A stretch of DNA of 64,000 bases from Providencia hangzhouensis (GTDB lineage: Bacteria; Pseudomonadota; Gammaproteobacteria; Enterobacterales; Enterobacteriaceae), in contig NZ_CP135052.1 in assembly GCF_029193595.2 (NCBI RefSeq), forward strand, positions 310,001-374,000. The letters are read 5' to 3'. The position numbers and the translations under genes were made by a program. The notes under the pieces are model-generated. The model was not told the DNA's origin. It saw nothing but the letters and a program-made list of their open reading frames with translations, and searched no databases. This document shows, piece after piece, positions 12,227-22,611 of this stretch; position 1 is the first letter of the stretch, and each line of letters begins with the position of its first letter.

Positions 12227-12816
12227 AATTCTTTTTGTTGTAACTCCCAGTTACGGCTATCTTCCAGTGTATTAAGATTCGCAAATGAACCCGATTCGGG
12301 TGAGAAAATAACACCTTTTGCATTAATTTCATGCATAAAGAGCATTAATTTACGGTCACCTCTTGCAAGGTAATCATCAAGTTGAGCTTTTAGTGAGCGA
12401 TGCAATAAAGCAAACGTAGGGTGCTCTCGTTCTGTATCACAAGCGTAGCAGGCTAAATGTTTTTCTTTCTCATTGAACATTTTTTCCGCTAAATTGAGAG
12501 GGAAAGCAGGAACATCGCAAGGCACAAACAGTAACCAATCTGTTTTGGCATGGTGTAAAGCCGCTTGCATTCCTGCTAATGGGCCAGAAAAATGGTTATT
12601 TAAATCAGAGATAACCGTCAATTGGCTTTCGCTGTAACGTGCCTGATTACGGTTTGCATTGATGAGTACTTCGCCAACTTGGGGTTGTAAGCGTGCTAAA
12701 ATATGTTGATAGAGCGGCTTTCCCGATAAAAGTACCAATCCCTTATCTTGACCACCCATTCGAGAGCCTCGGCCACCAGCAAGTATCACACCCGTTATTA
12801 ACTGACGAAATGACAT
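12223..12816 (-). CDS. mobA: molybdenum cofactor guanylyltransferase
   Basis: The 197-residue nucleotidyltransferase transfers GMP from GTP to molybdopterin, forming the MGD cofactor of enzymes such as nitrate and DMSO reductases. The N-terminal LAGGRGSRMGGQDKGL is the GTP-binding signature; FVPCDVPAFP carries the metal-binding Asp. The ATG at 12816 (MSFRQLITG) is preceded by AAGGA; a TTG two codons upstream is less likely. It is followed by mobB with a 4-bp overlap, the same operon as in E. coli. Confidence 0.95.
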   Translation of the reverse strand: MSFRQLITGVILAGGRGSRMGGQDKGLVLLSGKPLYQHILARLQPQVGEVLINANRNQARYSESQLTVISDLNNHFSGPLAGMQAALHHAKTDWLLFVPCDVPAFPLNLAEKMFNEKEKHLACYACDTEREHPTFALLHRSLKAQLDDYLARGDRKLMLFMHEINAKGVIFSPESGSFANLNTLEDSRNWELQQKEL

Positions 12817-13032
12817 GTTCAATATCCTTGAATATCTTCAAGAAAATGTTTCAACATTCCTAGAAAACACTTTCGAGTATAGTAATTACTAAAATTTATT
12901 CTATTTTGCTATAAAATCAATGAATATTCGTGCGTATTGCAGTTAAACTTTACGTAGATTGACAACAGTTCGCTTTTTCTCTTGTATGATTATTGGTAAC
13001 TTGTATCGAATATTCGTGATAAAGGAATAAAC

Positions 13033-13302
13033 ATGAAATGCCATCGCTTAAATGAAGTTATTGAGCTTCTGCATCCTGTCTGGAAAGATAATTCAGATTT
13101 AAACTTGGTAGAATTATTGCAAAAACTGGCTGATGAAGCAGGTTTTAAAGGCAGTTTATCTGAGTTAACAGATGATGTGCTAATTTATCATTTAAAAATG
13201 CGTGGTTCGGATAGCAATGAAGCGATCCCGGGTTTAAAAAAAGATTATGAAGATGACTTTAAAACCGCTATTTTGCGTGCCCGTGGCATTATTAAAGACT
13301 AA
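13033..13302 (+). CDS. yihD: YihD family protein (DUF1040)
   Basis: A small acidic cytoplasmic protein of 89 residues, the same length as E. coli YihD, starting [17 protein letters not shown]. No catalytic motif is seen and the function is unknown. It lies 6 bp upstream of srkA in the conserved order yihD-srkA-dsbA and is divergent from mobA, with a 216-bp shared promoter region that has AT-rich segments. An AAAGGA ribosome binding site precedes the ATG. Confidence 0.93.
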   Translation: MKCHRLNEVIELLHPVWKDNSDLNLVELLQKLADEAGFKGSLSELTDDVLIYHLKMRGSDSNEAIPGLKKDYEDDFKTAILRARGIIKD

Positions 13303-13308
13303 AACGCG

Positions 13309-14304
13309 ATGGATGAAATAGAACATTCGAATTTCCATTTTAGTGGAATCTCCCCTGACTTAATTTTAGACGCCTTAATGGAAGTCGGGGTTTACCCCGA
13401 ATCAGGTCTGCTTGAATTAAATAGCTACGAAAATCGGGTTTATCAATTCCAAGACGAAAATCGGCAACGCTATGTGGTTAAATTTTATCGTCCTGAGCGT
13501 TGGAACCGTTCACAAATTCAAGAAGAGCACGATTTCACTTTAGAGCTTCGAGATGAAGGGTTGTCTGTCGCAGCGCCTCTTGAGTTTGCTGGGCAAACGG
13601 TATTGGAGTTTGGTGGGTTTATATTTGCAATTTTTCCGAGTATCGGTGGCAGACAATATGAAACAGATAATTTGTTTCAATTAGAAAGTGTAGGCCACTT
13701 GCTAGGACGTATACACCAAATTGGCCAGCGTAAAAATTTTGCATTTCGTCCTACAATGGGTCTTGATGAATATTTGGCACAACCTCGCCAAGTGATAGCT
13801 TCAAGCCCTTTGATTGCAGAACGCTATAAAGCTCAATTTATAGAGTCTTTAGATGCATTGATTGCACAAGTAAAATTACAATGGCCTGACTCTATTTCAT
13901 CTATTCGCCTACAAGGTGATTGCCACCCAGGCAATATTCTGTGGCGCGATGAAGCTTGGCTGGTGGATTTTGATGACGCCCGAAATGGGCCTGCAATTCA
14001 AGACCTCTGGATGCTACTTAATGGCTCTCGCCAAGAACAAGTCATTCAATTGGATACGTTATTAGAAACGTATAATGAGTTTTGTGATTTTGATGTAAAA
14101 CAGCTGAAGCTTATTGAACCTCTTAGAGCAATGCGTATGGTACATTATCTCGGGTGGATTATCCGCCGTTGGCAAGACCCTGCGTTTCCTCGAACATTTT
14201 CATGGCTACAAGCTGATGATTTTTGGCAAAAACAATCGCTCGAATTTAATCAACAGATTGAACGGTTGCAAGACGCCCCTTTGCAGTTAACCCCTCAGTT
14301 TTAA
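13309..14304 (+). CDS. srkA: stress response kinase A
   Basis: The 331-residue protein has the aminoglycoside phosphotransferase/choline kinase fold (E. coli SrkA, formerly YihE/RdoA, 328 residues). Visible elements are the N-lobe RYVVKFYRPERW with its ATP-binding Lys, the catalytic loop LQGDCHPGNILW near residue 202, and the metal-binding WLVDFDDARNGPAIQD. In E. coli it is a Ser/Thr kinase that protects from stress-induced death and is induced by the Cpx envelope-stress pathway together with dsbA, the next gene here (33 bp away). No Cpx box was assigned. Confidence 0.94.
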   Translation: MDEIEHSNFHFSGISPDLILDALMEVGVYPESGLLELNSYENRVYQFQDENRQRYVVKFYRPERWNRSQIQEEHDFTLELRDEGLSVAAPLEFAGQTVLEFGGFIFAIFPSIGGRQYETDNLFQLESVGHLLGRIHQIGQRKNFAFRPTMGLDEYLAQPRQVIASSPLIAERYKAQFIESLDALIAQVKLQWPDSISSIRLQGDCHPGNILWRDEAWLVDFDDARNGPAIQDLWMLLNGSRQEQVIQLDTLLETYNEFCDFDVKQLKLIEPLRAMRMVHYLGWIIRRWQDPAFPRTFSWLQADDFWQKQSLEFNQQIERLQDAPLQLTPQF

Positions 14305-14337
14305 CTTTTAAGTTTTTGTTTTTGGAGAATGTAGTCT

Positions 14338-14958
14338 ATGAAAAAAATTATGTTGGCTTTGCTTGGTATTGCCATGTCTTTTAGTGCTGCAGCGGCAAAC
14401 TACACGGAAGGTAAAGAGTATACTGATGTTAAAGCTGTACCAAATTTACCTCAAGTTCTGGAGTTCTTCTCGTTTTATTGCCCACACTGCTATCAATTTG
14501 AGAGCGTGTATAAAGTGCCTCAAACGGTAGAGAAAAACTTACCAGAAGGCGTGAAAATGGAGCGTTATCACGTTGATTTTCTTGGTCCTTTAGGTGCCGA
14601 TTTAACTCAAGCTTGGGCCGTTGCGATTGTCTTGAAAGCAGAAGACAAAGTCACACCTATCCTGTTTGAAGGTATCCAAAAAACGCAAACTATCAACAGT
14701 AAAGCAGATATCCGTAATGCCTTTATCAAAGCAGGTATTTCTGGTGAAGAGTATGATGCAGCTTTAAACAGCTTCGTTGTGAAATCTATCGTTGCGAAAC
14801 AGCAAAATGCAGCGCAAGACTTAAAACTACGCGGTGTTCCTGCATTATTTGTTGATGGTAAATACCAAGTTCGTAATAACGGCATCTCAGTTGATAACGC
14901 AGCGGACTACGGCAAAGAGTTCTCTAATGTTGTGAACTTCTTAGTAAATAAAAAATAA
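14338..14958 (+). CDS. dsbA: periplasmic thiol:disulfide oxidoreductase DsbA
   Basis: The 206-residue precursor has a signal peptide ([20 protein letters not shown]) and a thioredoxin-fold mature domain with an inserted helical domain. The active site [10 protein letters not shown] (CPHC) is at about residues 48-51, and the cis-Pro loop is [11 protein letters not shown]. It introduces disulfides into exported proteins and is reoxidised by DsbB. It lies directly behind srkA, as in E. coli, with its own TGGAGAA ribosome binding site, and is followed by a terminator. Confidence 0.97.
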   Translation: MKKIMLALLGIAMSFSAAAANYTEGKEYTDVKAVPNLPQVLEFFSFYCPHCYQFESVYKVPQTVEKNLPEGVKMERYHVDFLGPLGADLTQAWAVAIVLKAEDKVTPILFEGIQKTQTINSKADIRNAFIKAGISGEEYDAALNSFVVKSIVAKQQNAAQDLKLRGVPALFVDGKYQVRNNGISVDNAADYGKEFSNVVNFLVNKK

Positions 14959-14966
14959 TCGTAAAT

Positions 14967-14999
14967 AGACGGTGGTATACTCGCCATCGTCTCTTTTTT
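14967..14999 (+). terminator. terminator of the srkA-dsbA unit
   Basis: The arms AGACGGTGG / CCATCGTCT contain one wobble pair, enclose a short loop and are followed by a T-rich tail (CTTTTTTC). Confidence 0.8.
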
Positions 15000-15355
15000 C
15001 TATTAATATCCACAATTCAAAGACTTTCTCTCACCTGTATTAAACCCATTCAATTATGCGCTAACTCTTTGATTTTACTTTTCTGTTTATATTGTTAACA
15101 GCCATATTACTTGTTGAATTTACTGAGTAACACAAATTTACACACAAGCTTATCCACAGGATGTCAATCAGATACTTAGTTAATCGGCGTGATTAATTTC
15201 AACTAACTGTAATTAATGGTGTACTTATAATAGTGGATGATTTGGTGTGTTTTTAATTATCTAACTAAGCGGAATATAAAACTTGGGATGTATCTGAGGC
15301 CACATTATGGCATCCTATTGGTATTCGTTCCTGACTAAAAAGATGATGACAGATT
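14999..15355. other. polA upstream region with a DnaA box
   Basis: About 360 bp separate the dsbA terminator from polA. E. coli carries yihF and yihG here; no coding remnant of either is apparent. The stretch is AT-rich and contains one perfect DnaA box at 15150-15158. No further structure was recognised. Confidence 0.7.
15150..15158 (+). promoter_or_regulatory. DnaA box upstream of polA
   Basis: The nonamer TTATCCACA is a perfect high-affinity DnaA box about 200 bp upstream of the polA start. DnaA has been reported to stimulate polA expression in E. coli (from memory), so a regulatory role is plausible; chance occurrence of one nonamer cannot be excluded. Confidence 0.6.
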
Positions 15356-18148
15356 ATGGCTCAGATTGCAGAAAACCCTCTTATTTTGGTTGATGGTTCC
15401 TCTTACCTATACCGTGCTTACCATGCATTCCCTCCACTGACCAATAGTGCTGGTGAGCCTACAGGGGCAATGTATGGCGTGCTTAATATGCTACGTAGTT
15501 TAATTATGCAGTATAAACCTAGCCATGTAGCGGTTGTCTTTGATGCGAAGGGAAAAACATTTCGTGATGAATTGTTTGAGAGCTATAAGTCTCATCGCCC
15601 ACCAATGCCTGATGATTTACGCGCTCAAATTGCTCCATTACATGAAATGGTGGAAGCGATGGGCTTGCCTTTACTGGTGGTTTCAGGAGTGGAGGCCGAT
15701 GACGTCATCGGGACATTAGCCTGTGAAGCAAGTCGAAAAGGTATGCCAGTGTTAATTAGTACGGGCGATAAAGATATGGCGCAATTAGTTGAGCCTAACA
15801 TTACGCTTATCAATACCATGAATAACACTATTCTAGGGCCTGATGAAGTCAAAGAAAAATACGGTGTTCCCCCTGAACTCATCATTGATTTTTTAGCATT
15901 AATGGGGGATTCGTCAGATAATATTCCTGGGGTGCCTGGCGTTGGTGAAAAAACAGCACTCGCTTTACTGCAAGGAATTGGTAGTTTAGAAGCAATTTAT
16001 AATGACCTTGAAGCTATTGCCCCATTAGGTTTTAGAGGTTCTAAAACGTTAGCTCCTAAAATGGCGGAAAACCGTGATGTTGCCTTTTTATCATACCAAT
16101 TAGCGACGATTAAAACGGATGTTGAGCTGGAAAAAACATGTGAAGAGCTACAAGTTGTTCAGCCAGATGTGGATAAACTGCATCAATTATTCAGCCGTTA
16201 TGAATTTAAACGTTGGCTAGCCGATGTTGAAAATGGGACTTGGATGGAGGGGAAAGGCTCAAGTGCGAAACCTAGCCCAACACCAGCAGCGTCACCTGTG
16301 AAGCCATCAAACCCAACTGTGCCAACATTGTGTGCCGAAAATTACCAAACGATTCTAGAAAAAGCCGATTTAGAGCGCTGGGTTGAAAAATTAAGCAAAG
16401 CATCATTATTTGCTTTTGATACTGAAACCGATAGTTTAGATACCCAAGAAGCTCGTTTAGTGGGGATGTCATTTGCAATTGAGCCGGGGCATGCCGCTTA
16501 TTTACCATTAGGTCACGATTACCTTGATGCGCCAGTACAGCTTCCTCTGGAAGAGGTTTTGGAACTTATGAAGCCTATCCTTGAGAGTGAAAACATCCTC
16601 AAAATTGGCCAAAACTTGAAGTATGATGCAGAAGTTCTTGAAAATTATGACATCGAATTAAAAGGTATCGGTTATGACACCATGCTGGAATCGTATGTGT
16701 TAAACAGTGTTGCGGGGATGGGACGCCATGATATGGACAGCTTGGCCGATCGCCATTTGAACCATAAAACCGTGAGCTTTGAAGAAATCGCAGGTAAGGG
16801 CAAAAAACAGCTGACATTTAACCAAATTGCTTTAGAAGAAGCCGCTAATTATGCGGCGGAAGATGCAGATGTCACGCTATTACTGCATCAAGCGTTATAT
16901 CCACAATTAGAGGCTGAACCTAAGCTTAATCATATTTTCCAGAATATTGAAATGCCACTTGTGCCTGTGTTAGTCCGAATGGAGCGTAAAGGTGTTCTAA
17001 TTGATGCTAACGTGCTTGCTGCGCAGTCAAAAGTGATTACCGCTCGTTTAGCTGAACTGGAAAAGGAAGCTTTTGAGCTTGCGGGGGAGGAGTTTAACCT
17101 CGCTTCACCAAAACAATTACAAACGATTTTATTCGAAAAATTGCAGTTGCCAGTGATCAAGAAAACGCCAAGTGGGGCAGCATCGACGAATGAGGAAGTG
17201 CTTGAAGAATTAGCGCTAAACCATGCATTGCCAAAATTGTTGCTTGAGCACCGTAGTTTAGCCAAATTAAAATCCACGTATACGGATAAACTGCCACTCA
17301 TGATTAACCCGCGTACTCAGCGTGTTCATACTTCTTACCACCAAGCTGTTACAGCAACGGGGCGTTTATCTTCTCGAGATCCTAACCTACAAAATATTCC
17401 AGTTAGAACTGAAGAAGGCCGCCGGATCCGCCAAGCCTTTATCGCGCGTGAAGGCTACAAAGTGATGGCAGCGGACTATTCACAAATTGAATTACGTATT
17501 ATGGCGCATTTATCTCAAGATAAAGGCCTATTAACTGCGTTTGCGGAAGGGAAAGATATCCATAAAGCAACGGCCGCTGAAGTCTTTGGTGTACCACTGG
17601 AACAAGTCACCAGTGACCAGCGTCGTAGTGCCAAGGCGATTAACTTCGGGCTTATCTATGGCATGAGTGCATTTGGTTTAGCACGTCAATTAGGGATCCC
17701 TCGTGGTGAAGCTCAGCGCTATATGGATCTCTACTTTGAACGCTACCCTGGTGTATTGCGTTATATGGAAAACACACGCTTACAAGCTTCTGAACAAGGC
17801 TATGTTGAAACACTTGAAGGCCGTCGCTTATATTTAGCGGATATTAAGTCGAGTAATGGGATGCGCCGTAAAGCGGCAGAACGCGAAGCGATCAACGCCC
17901 CAATGCAAGGAACCGCAGCGGACATCATTAAAAAAGCCATGATTGCCGTTGATAATTGGTTGCAAACTGAAAAGCCGCATGCAGATATGCTAATGCAAGT
18001 TCACGATGAATTGGTCTTTGAGGTCAAAGAGTCTGAATTAGAGCGTGTTCAAGCTCAGGTCCAGTCATTAATGGAACAAAGCATGAAACTGGACGTGCCA
18101 TTAAAAGTGGATGTGGGAATTGGTGATAATTGGGATGAAGCCCACTAA
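15356..18148 (+). CDS. polA: DNA polymerase I
   Basis: The 930-residue protein (928 in E. coli) has all three domains. The N-terminal 5' nuclease starts [20 protein letters not shown] and carries [13 protein letters not shown] and [18 protein letters not shown]. The 3'-5' exonuclease is intact, with [11 protein letters not shown] holding the metal-binding Asp and Glu. The family A polymerase domain has [11 protein letters not shown], motif [11 protein letters not shown], the O-helix region [21 protein letters not shown] (in part), and motif [10 protein letters not shown]. It fills gaps in Okazaki fragment processing and excision repair. It is monocistronic, with its own terminator, and is followed by spf as in E. 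coli. Confidence 0.98.
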   Translation: MAQIAENPLILVDGSSYLYRAYHAFPPLTNSAGEPTGAMYGVLNMLRSLIMQYKPSHVAVVFDAKGKTFRDELFESYKSHRPPMPDDLRAQIAPLHEMVEAMGLPLLVVSGVEADDVIGTLACEASRKGMPVLISTGDKDMAQLVEPNITLINTMNNTILGPDEVKEKYGVPPELIIDFLALMGDSSDNIPGVPGVGEKTALALLQGIGSLEAIYNDLEAIAPLGFRGSKTLAPKMAENRDVAFLSYQLATIKTDVELEKTCEELQVVQPDVDKLHQLFSRYEFKRWLADVENGTWMEGKGSSAKPSPTPAASPVKPSNPTVPTLCAENYQTILEKADLERWVEKLSKASLFAFDTETDSLDTQEARLVGMSFAIEPGHAAYLPLGHDYLDAPVQLPLEEVLELMKPILESENILKIGQNLKYDAEVLENYDIELKGIGYDTMLESYVLNSVAGMGRHDMDSLADRHLNHKTVSFEEIAGKGKKQLTFNQIALEEAANYAAEDADVTLLLHQALYPQLEAEPKLNHIFQNIEMPLVPVLVRMERKGVLIDANVLAAQSKVITARLAELEKEAFELAGEEFNLASPKQLQTILFEKLQLPVIKKTPSGAASTNEEVLEELALNHALPKLLLEHRSLAKLKSTYTDKLPLMINPRTQRVHTSYHQAVTATGRLSSRDPNLQNIPVRTEEGRRIRQAFIAREGYKVMAADYSQIELRIMAHLSQDKGLLTAFAEGKDIHKATAAEVFGVPLEQVTSDQRRSAKAINFGLIYGMSAFGLARQLGIPRGEAQRYMDLYFERYPGVLRYMENTRLQASEQGYVETLEGRRLYLADIKSSNGMRRKAAEREAINAPMQGTAADIIKKAMIAVDNWLQTEKPHADMLMQVHDELVFEVKESELERVQAQVQSLMEQSMKLDVPLKVDVGIGDNWDEAH

Positions 18149-18190
18149 TTATTAATCATATTGAATATATAAAACCTCCATTATGAAGAG

Positions 18191-18229
18191 ACCCCCAAGA
18201 GTTGGATAACCAATTACTGGGGGTTTTTT
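18191..18229 (+). terminator. polA terminator
   Basis: The arms ACCCCCA / TGGGGGT with internal TTGG / CCAA pairing are followed by a T-run. Confidence 0.88.
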
Positions 18230-18496
18230 ACGTTTAAGCGAAGGTATAACAGATAATTATGCATTTGAAATTATTAACTAGAAATTCAATATAACTCTGC
18301 AATAAATCAATTATTTTTGTGATGACAGTCAAGAAAATGATTAACATTTTTATGCGACATACATCTCATAAATATGTAATTAAAATCCGTTTTTTGGCTT
18401 ATTTTATTCATATTTCCGTGCTGAATCGTAGAAAGCTTTGAAAAAAAATTACAAAAAGGCTTTTTTTCGAGCGAAAAATAAAGTACATTAATAGGC

Positions 18497-18606
18497 GTAG
18501 GGTACAGAGGTAAGATGTTCTATCTTTCAGACCTTTTACTTCACGTAATCGGATTTAGCTGAATATTAGCTGCTCCAGTCAATTTTTTTGACTGGAGCAT
18601 TTTTTT
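18497..18606 (+). ncRNA. spf: Spot 42 small RNA
   Basis: The first 60 nt (starting GTAGGGTACAGAGGTAAGAT) are almost identical to E. coli Spot 42, including the unpaired regions used for target pairing, and the Hfq-binding rho-independent terminator (CTCCAGTCA / TGACTGGAG plus T-tract) is present. The position between polA and engB is the same as in E. coli. Spot 42 represses secondary carbon metabolism genes by base pairing when glucose is plentiful and is itself repressed by cAMP-CRP; crp lies about 6 kb away in this window. Confidence 0.97.
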
Positions 18607-18674
18607 ATCTAAAATTCAGTGGATTAGAATACGTAAGGGTGTTATGAGCCATTTCTGACTCACAATAAAAGAAA

Positions 18675-19286
18675 TCAAGCCGGTGTGTTATACCAACTAT
18701 CTAGCTTAATGCGGAGTTTATCGATACCAATCTTTTTCAGTGCTGAAAAGTATTCGACTTCAATATCCCCTTCAAGTGGAGCCAATGCTTGGCGAACTTC
18801 CATCAGTTGTTTTTTTCTTGCTCCAGAGGCCAGTTTGTCTGCTTTTGTGAGTAAAACTAAAACTGGTACATTCATCGCAACAGACCATTCAATCATTTGC
18901 ATATCGAGGTCTTTTAATGGATGACGGATATCCATTAAGACAACCAGCCCCTTAATGCATTCTCTTTTTTGGAGATATTCCCCGAGTGCTTGTTGCCATT
19001 TACGTTTCATTTCTTCAGGAACTTCGGCATAACCATAGCCCGGAAGGTCAACAAGGCGAACGCCTTCCTCAACTTCAAATAGGTTGATTAGCTGAGTTCT
19101 TCCTGGTGTTTTACTGGTACGTGCTAAGCTTTTTTGCTGTGTTAATGCGTTTAACGCACTGGATTTCCCCGCATTAGAGCGGCCAGCAAAAGCCACCTCA
19201 ATTCCAGTATCTTTAGGTAGATGACGGATATCGGGTGCACTGATGACAAACTTTGCCATCTGGTAGTTATGATTTTTAATTGCCAT
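18675..19286 (-). CDS. engB: ribosome biogenesis GTP-binding protein EngB/YsxC
   Basis: The 203-residue essential GTPase is required for assembly of the 50S subunit. G-motifs are all visible: G1 [17 protein letters not shown]2 region [14 protein letters not shown]3 [13 protein letters not shown]4 VLLTKADKL and G5 near YFSALKKIG. The ATG at 19286 ([13 protein letters not shown]) is preferred over one nine codons upstream, as it sits behind GGGAGAACGAC and matches E. coli YihA. Transcribed leftward toward spf, convergent with it. Confidence 0.96.
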   Translation of the reverse strand: MAIKNHNYQMAKFVISAPDIRHLPKDTGIEVAFAGRSNAGKSSALNALTQQKSLARTSKTPGRTQLINLFEVEEGVRLVDLPGYGYAEVPEEMKRKWQQALGEYLQKRECIKGLVVLMDIRHPLKDLDMQMIEWSVAMNVPVLVLLTKADKLASGARKKQLMEVRQALAPLEGDIEVEYFSALKKIGIDKLRIKLDSWYNTPA

Positions 19287-19609
19287 TTGTCGTTCTCCCT
19301 GAGTTAGCCTCAAAAGGCTCGGGGATTATAGCTTTGCTTAGCGCTTCCCGACAACTCGAAATCTCCTCTCAACCGCTTTTCTCTTGGAATCAGGTAATAT
19401 TTTTCCTGTGTTGTGAGCCGCGCAATTGTAATAATAGAAAAATAGCCATTATTCATGACGCCTTTTGCTGAAAGTGGTCTAGAATTTAACGCATTTGATG
19501 CACTTTTGTTTTTGGGCGTAAATATAGGTAAATCTTCAGCATTCTTGTTAGCTTCACTCTAGAATTGCTTGATTGCAGTTGTAATGAGCTATAACGAAAG
19601 GGACCTTAC
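19287..19609. other. divergent intergenic region engB/ppiA
   Basis: This 323-bp spacer joins two blocks that are far apart in E. coli (the polA-engB block and the ppiA-crp block). It must hold both promoters. In E. coli the CsrC RNA lies beside engB, but no cluster of GGA-bearing hairpins typical of a CsrA sponge was seen here. Confidence 0.6.
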
Positions 19610-20182
19610 ATGTTAAAACGAATTTTTGTGCCACTTTTGGCCGTCTGCGCAATGAGCGCATCTTCTCTTGCTTTATCTGCGGGTGAGACTTATGTCAAGT
19701 TAGTCACGTCGGCGGGTGATATCGAATTAGAACTGAATAGTAAAAAAGCCCCTGTTACGACAGAAAATTTCGTTCAGTATGTTAATGAAGGTTATTACAA
19801 CGGAACTACTTTCCACCGTGTTATTCCAGGTTTTATGATCCAAGGCGGTGGCTTTAATAAAGATTTACAGCAAAAGCAAACCCGTGCCCCAATCAAAAAT
19901 GAAGCAGATAATGGCTTACGTAATTTGCGCGGTACTATCTCTATGGCACGTACTGCAAATAAAGACAGCGCAACGAGCCAATTCTTTATTAATGTTGCTG
20001 ATAACGCGTTCTTAGACCACGGACAACGTGACTTCGGTTACGCCGTATTTGGTAAAGTGGTGAAAGGGATGGATGTTGCAGATAAAATCTCTAAAGTAAA
20101 AACGGAAAATGTAGGCCCATATCAAAATGTTCCTGTAGAGCCAATTACAATCATTTCTGCTGAAGTGATTAAAAAGCCTTAG
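19610..20182 (+). CDS. ppiA: periplasmic peptidyl-prolyl cis-trans isomerase A (cyclophilin)
   Basis: The 190-residue precursor has a signal peptide ([24 protein letters not shown] in part) and a cyclophilin domain. Conserved residues are seen in [17 protein letters not shown] (catalytic Arg, Phe, Gln), [19 protein letters not shown], and [15 protein letters not shown]. It accelerates proline isomerisation during folding of exported proteins. The AAAGGG ribosome binding site precedes the ATG. A terminator follows at 20226. Confidence 0.96.
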   Translation: MLKRIFVPLLAVCAMSASSLALSAGETYVKLVTSAGDIELELNSKKAPVTTENFVQYVNEGYYNGTTFHRVIPGFMIQGGGFNKDLQQKQTRAPIKNEADNGLRNLRGTISMARTANKDSATSQFFINVADNAFLDHGQRDFGYAVFGKVVKGMDVADKISKVKTENVGPYQNVPVEPITIISAEVIKKP

Positions 20183-20225
20183 TGATTAAAAAACAGTAGT
20201 AATTAAAAACTATCGTGTCGAATAC

Positions 20226-20260
20226 AGTGGGTAGGTTGCTTTAACGTGCCCACTTTTTTT
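20226..20260 (+). terminator. ppiA terminator
   Basis: The arms AGTGGG / CCCACT are followed by seven T. Confidence 0.82.
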
Positions 20261-20613
20261 AAAATCCGCTTTTCCTTCCCCTTTGAGTTTCTCTTCATTC
20301 ACTATGTTAGTTAAAATGTGTCAGCGCTTACTACGTTTTAATAGCCTTTTATTTCATTGTATTTAAAGTAATTCTTAATCAAAATGTGAGCTTGTTATAG
20401 GAATGTAAATATAGTTCCATGATTTTTATATGGAAATTTTTTTTGAGAAAAAATAATCATTGACTTAAATAGGCTATTTTCCTGCTTTGGCTGTGCTATG
20501 ATAGCCGCCCTTATTATTTTTATGGTGTTTTAATCATCGTTCTGATTGCCAACACAATAAAAATATGCATAAGAAATAATACATAATGATAAAAATCAGT
20601 CGGATAGGCTAAT
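20261..20613. other. ppiA-pabA spacer without fic/yhfG
   Basis: E. coli has yhfG and fic between these genes. Here about 350 bp of AT-rich sequence contain no open frame of note and no recognisable Fic remnant (no HPFREGN-like motif). It should hold the pabA promoter; TATGATAGC near 20500 resembles a -10 element. Confidence 0.6.
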
Positions 20614-21189
20614 ATGCTTCTACTTATTGATAATTACGATTCATTTACTTACAACTTATACCAATACTTTTGTGAATTAGGGGCTGAAGTTGTTGTAAAA
20701 CGTAATGATGAAATTACCATCGAAGAAATTGAACAGCTTTCGCCTACACATCTTGTGATTTCACCTGGGCCATGTACACCGGATGAGGCTGGCATCTCCC
20801 TTGAGGCGATAAAATACTTTGCAGGTACGCTTCCCATTTTAGGTATTTGCTTAGGGCATCAAGCCATTGGGCAAGCTTTTGGTGCATCAGTTGTTAAAGC
20901 ACGAGAAGTTATGCACGGTAAAACCTCTGCGATTCACCATAATCATCAAGGGGTATTCAAAGGCTTGAACCGGCCCTTGACGGTGACACGTTACCACTCT
21001 CTGGTAATTGCGGCAGAGACACTCCCTGTTTCTTTTGATGTATCAGCATGGTCACTGAATAATGGTGATGTTGATGAAATCATGGGAATACGGCACAAAA
21101 CCTTGCCTATAGAAGGCGTTCAGTTCCATCCTGAAAGCATTCTGAGTGAGCAAGGCCATGAATTACTAAATAATTTTCTAAAATATTAA
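20614..21189 (+). CDS. pabA: aminodeoxychorismate synthase, glutamine amidotransferase component
   Basis: The 191-residue class I glutamine amidotransferase starts [19 protein letters not shown]. The catalytic triad is visible: Cys in [14 protein letters not shown] near residue 80, and His-x-Glu in [11 protein letters not shown] near residue 170. It supplies ammonia to PabB for the 4-amino-4-deoxychorismate step of folate synthesis. It could also be TrpG-like, but size, lack of fusion and the neighbour argD (the E. coli pabA-argD order) favour PabA. No strong ribosome binding site is evident. Confidence 0.94.
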   Translation: MLLLIDNYDSFTYNLYQYFCELGAEVVVKRNDEITIEEIEQLSPTHLVISPGPCTPDEAGISLEAIKYFAGTLPILGICLGHQAIGQAFGASVVKAREVMHGKTSAIHHNHQGVFKGLNRPLTVTRYHSLVIAAETLPVSFDVSAWSLNNGDVDEIMGIRHKTLPIEGVQFHPESILSEQGHELLNNFLKY

Positions 21190-21303
21190 TTTATAAATCT
21201 GGTTCAGAATAAATTAATTATGCATATTATGCCCTTTGCTATTGCTCTTTTTTGATTTTTTATTCATATTTAATGATTATATTTTCATTATCGCATTAAA
21301 TAA

Positions 21304-22551
<1,248 letters not shown>

Positions 22552-22563
22552 TGATTAATTGAA

Positions 22564-22593
22564 AGTTGCAGAGGCATTAATGTCTCTGCAACT
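22564..22593. terminator. hairpin between convergent argD and the 525-aa gene
   Basis: The perfect 10-bp arms AGTTGCAGAG / CTCTGCAACT enclose a 10-nt loop. There is no T-run on either side, so termination may be rho-assisted or the stem may protect both 3' ends. Confidence 0.6.
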
Positions 22594-22611
22594 AGTTCCT
22601 TAAGCAAGCGG

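Noticed and set aside
19287..19609. CsrC small RNA beside engB
   Set aside because: No series of GGA-containing hairpins is visible on either strand.
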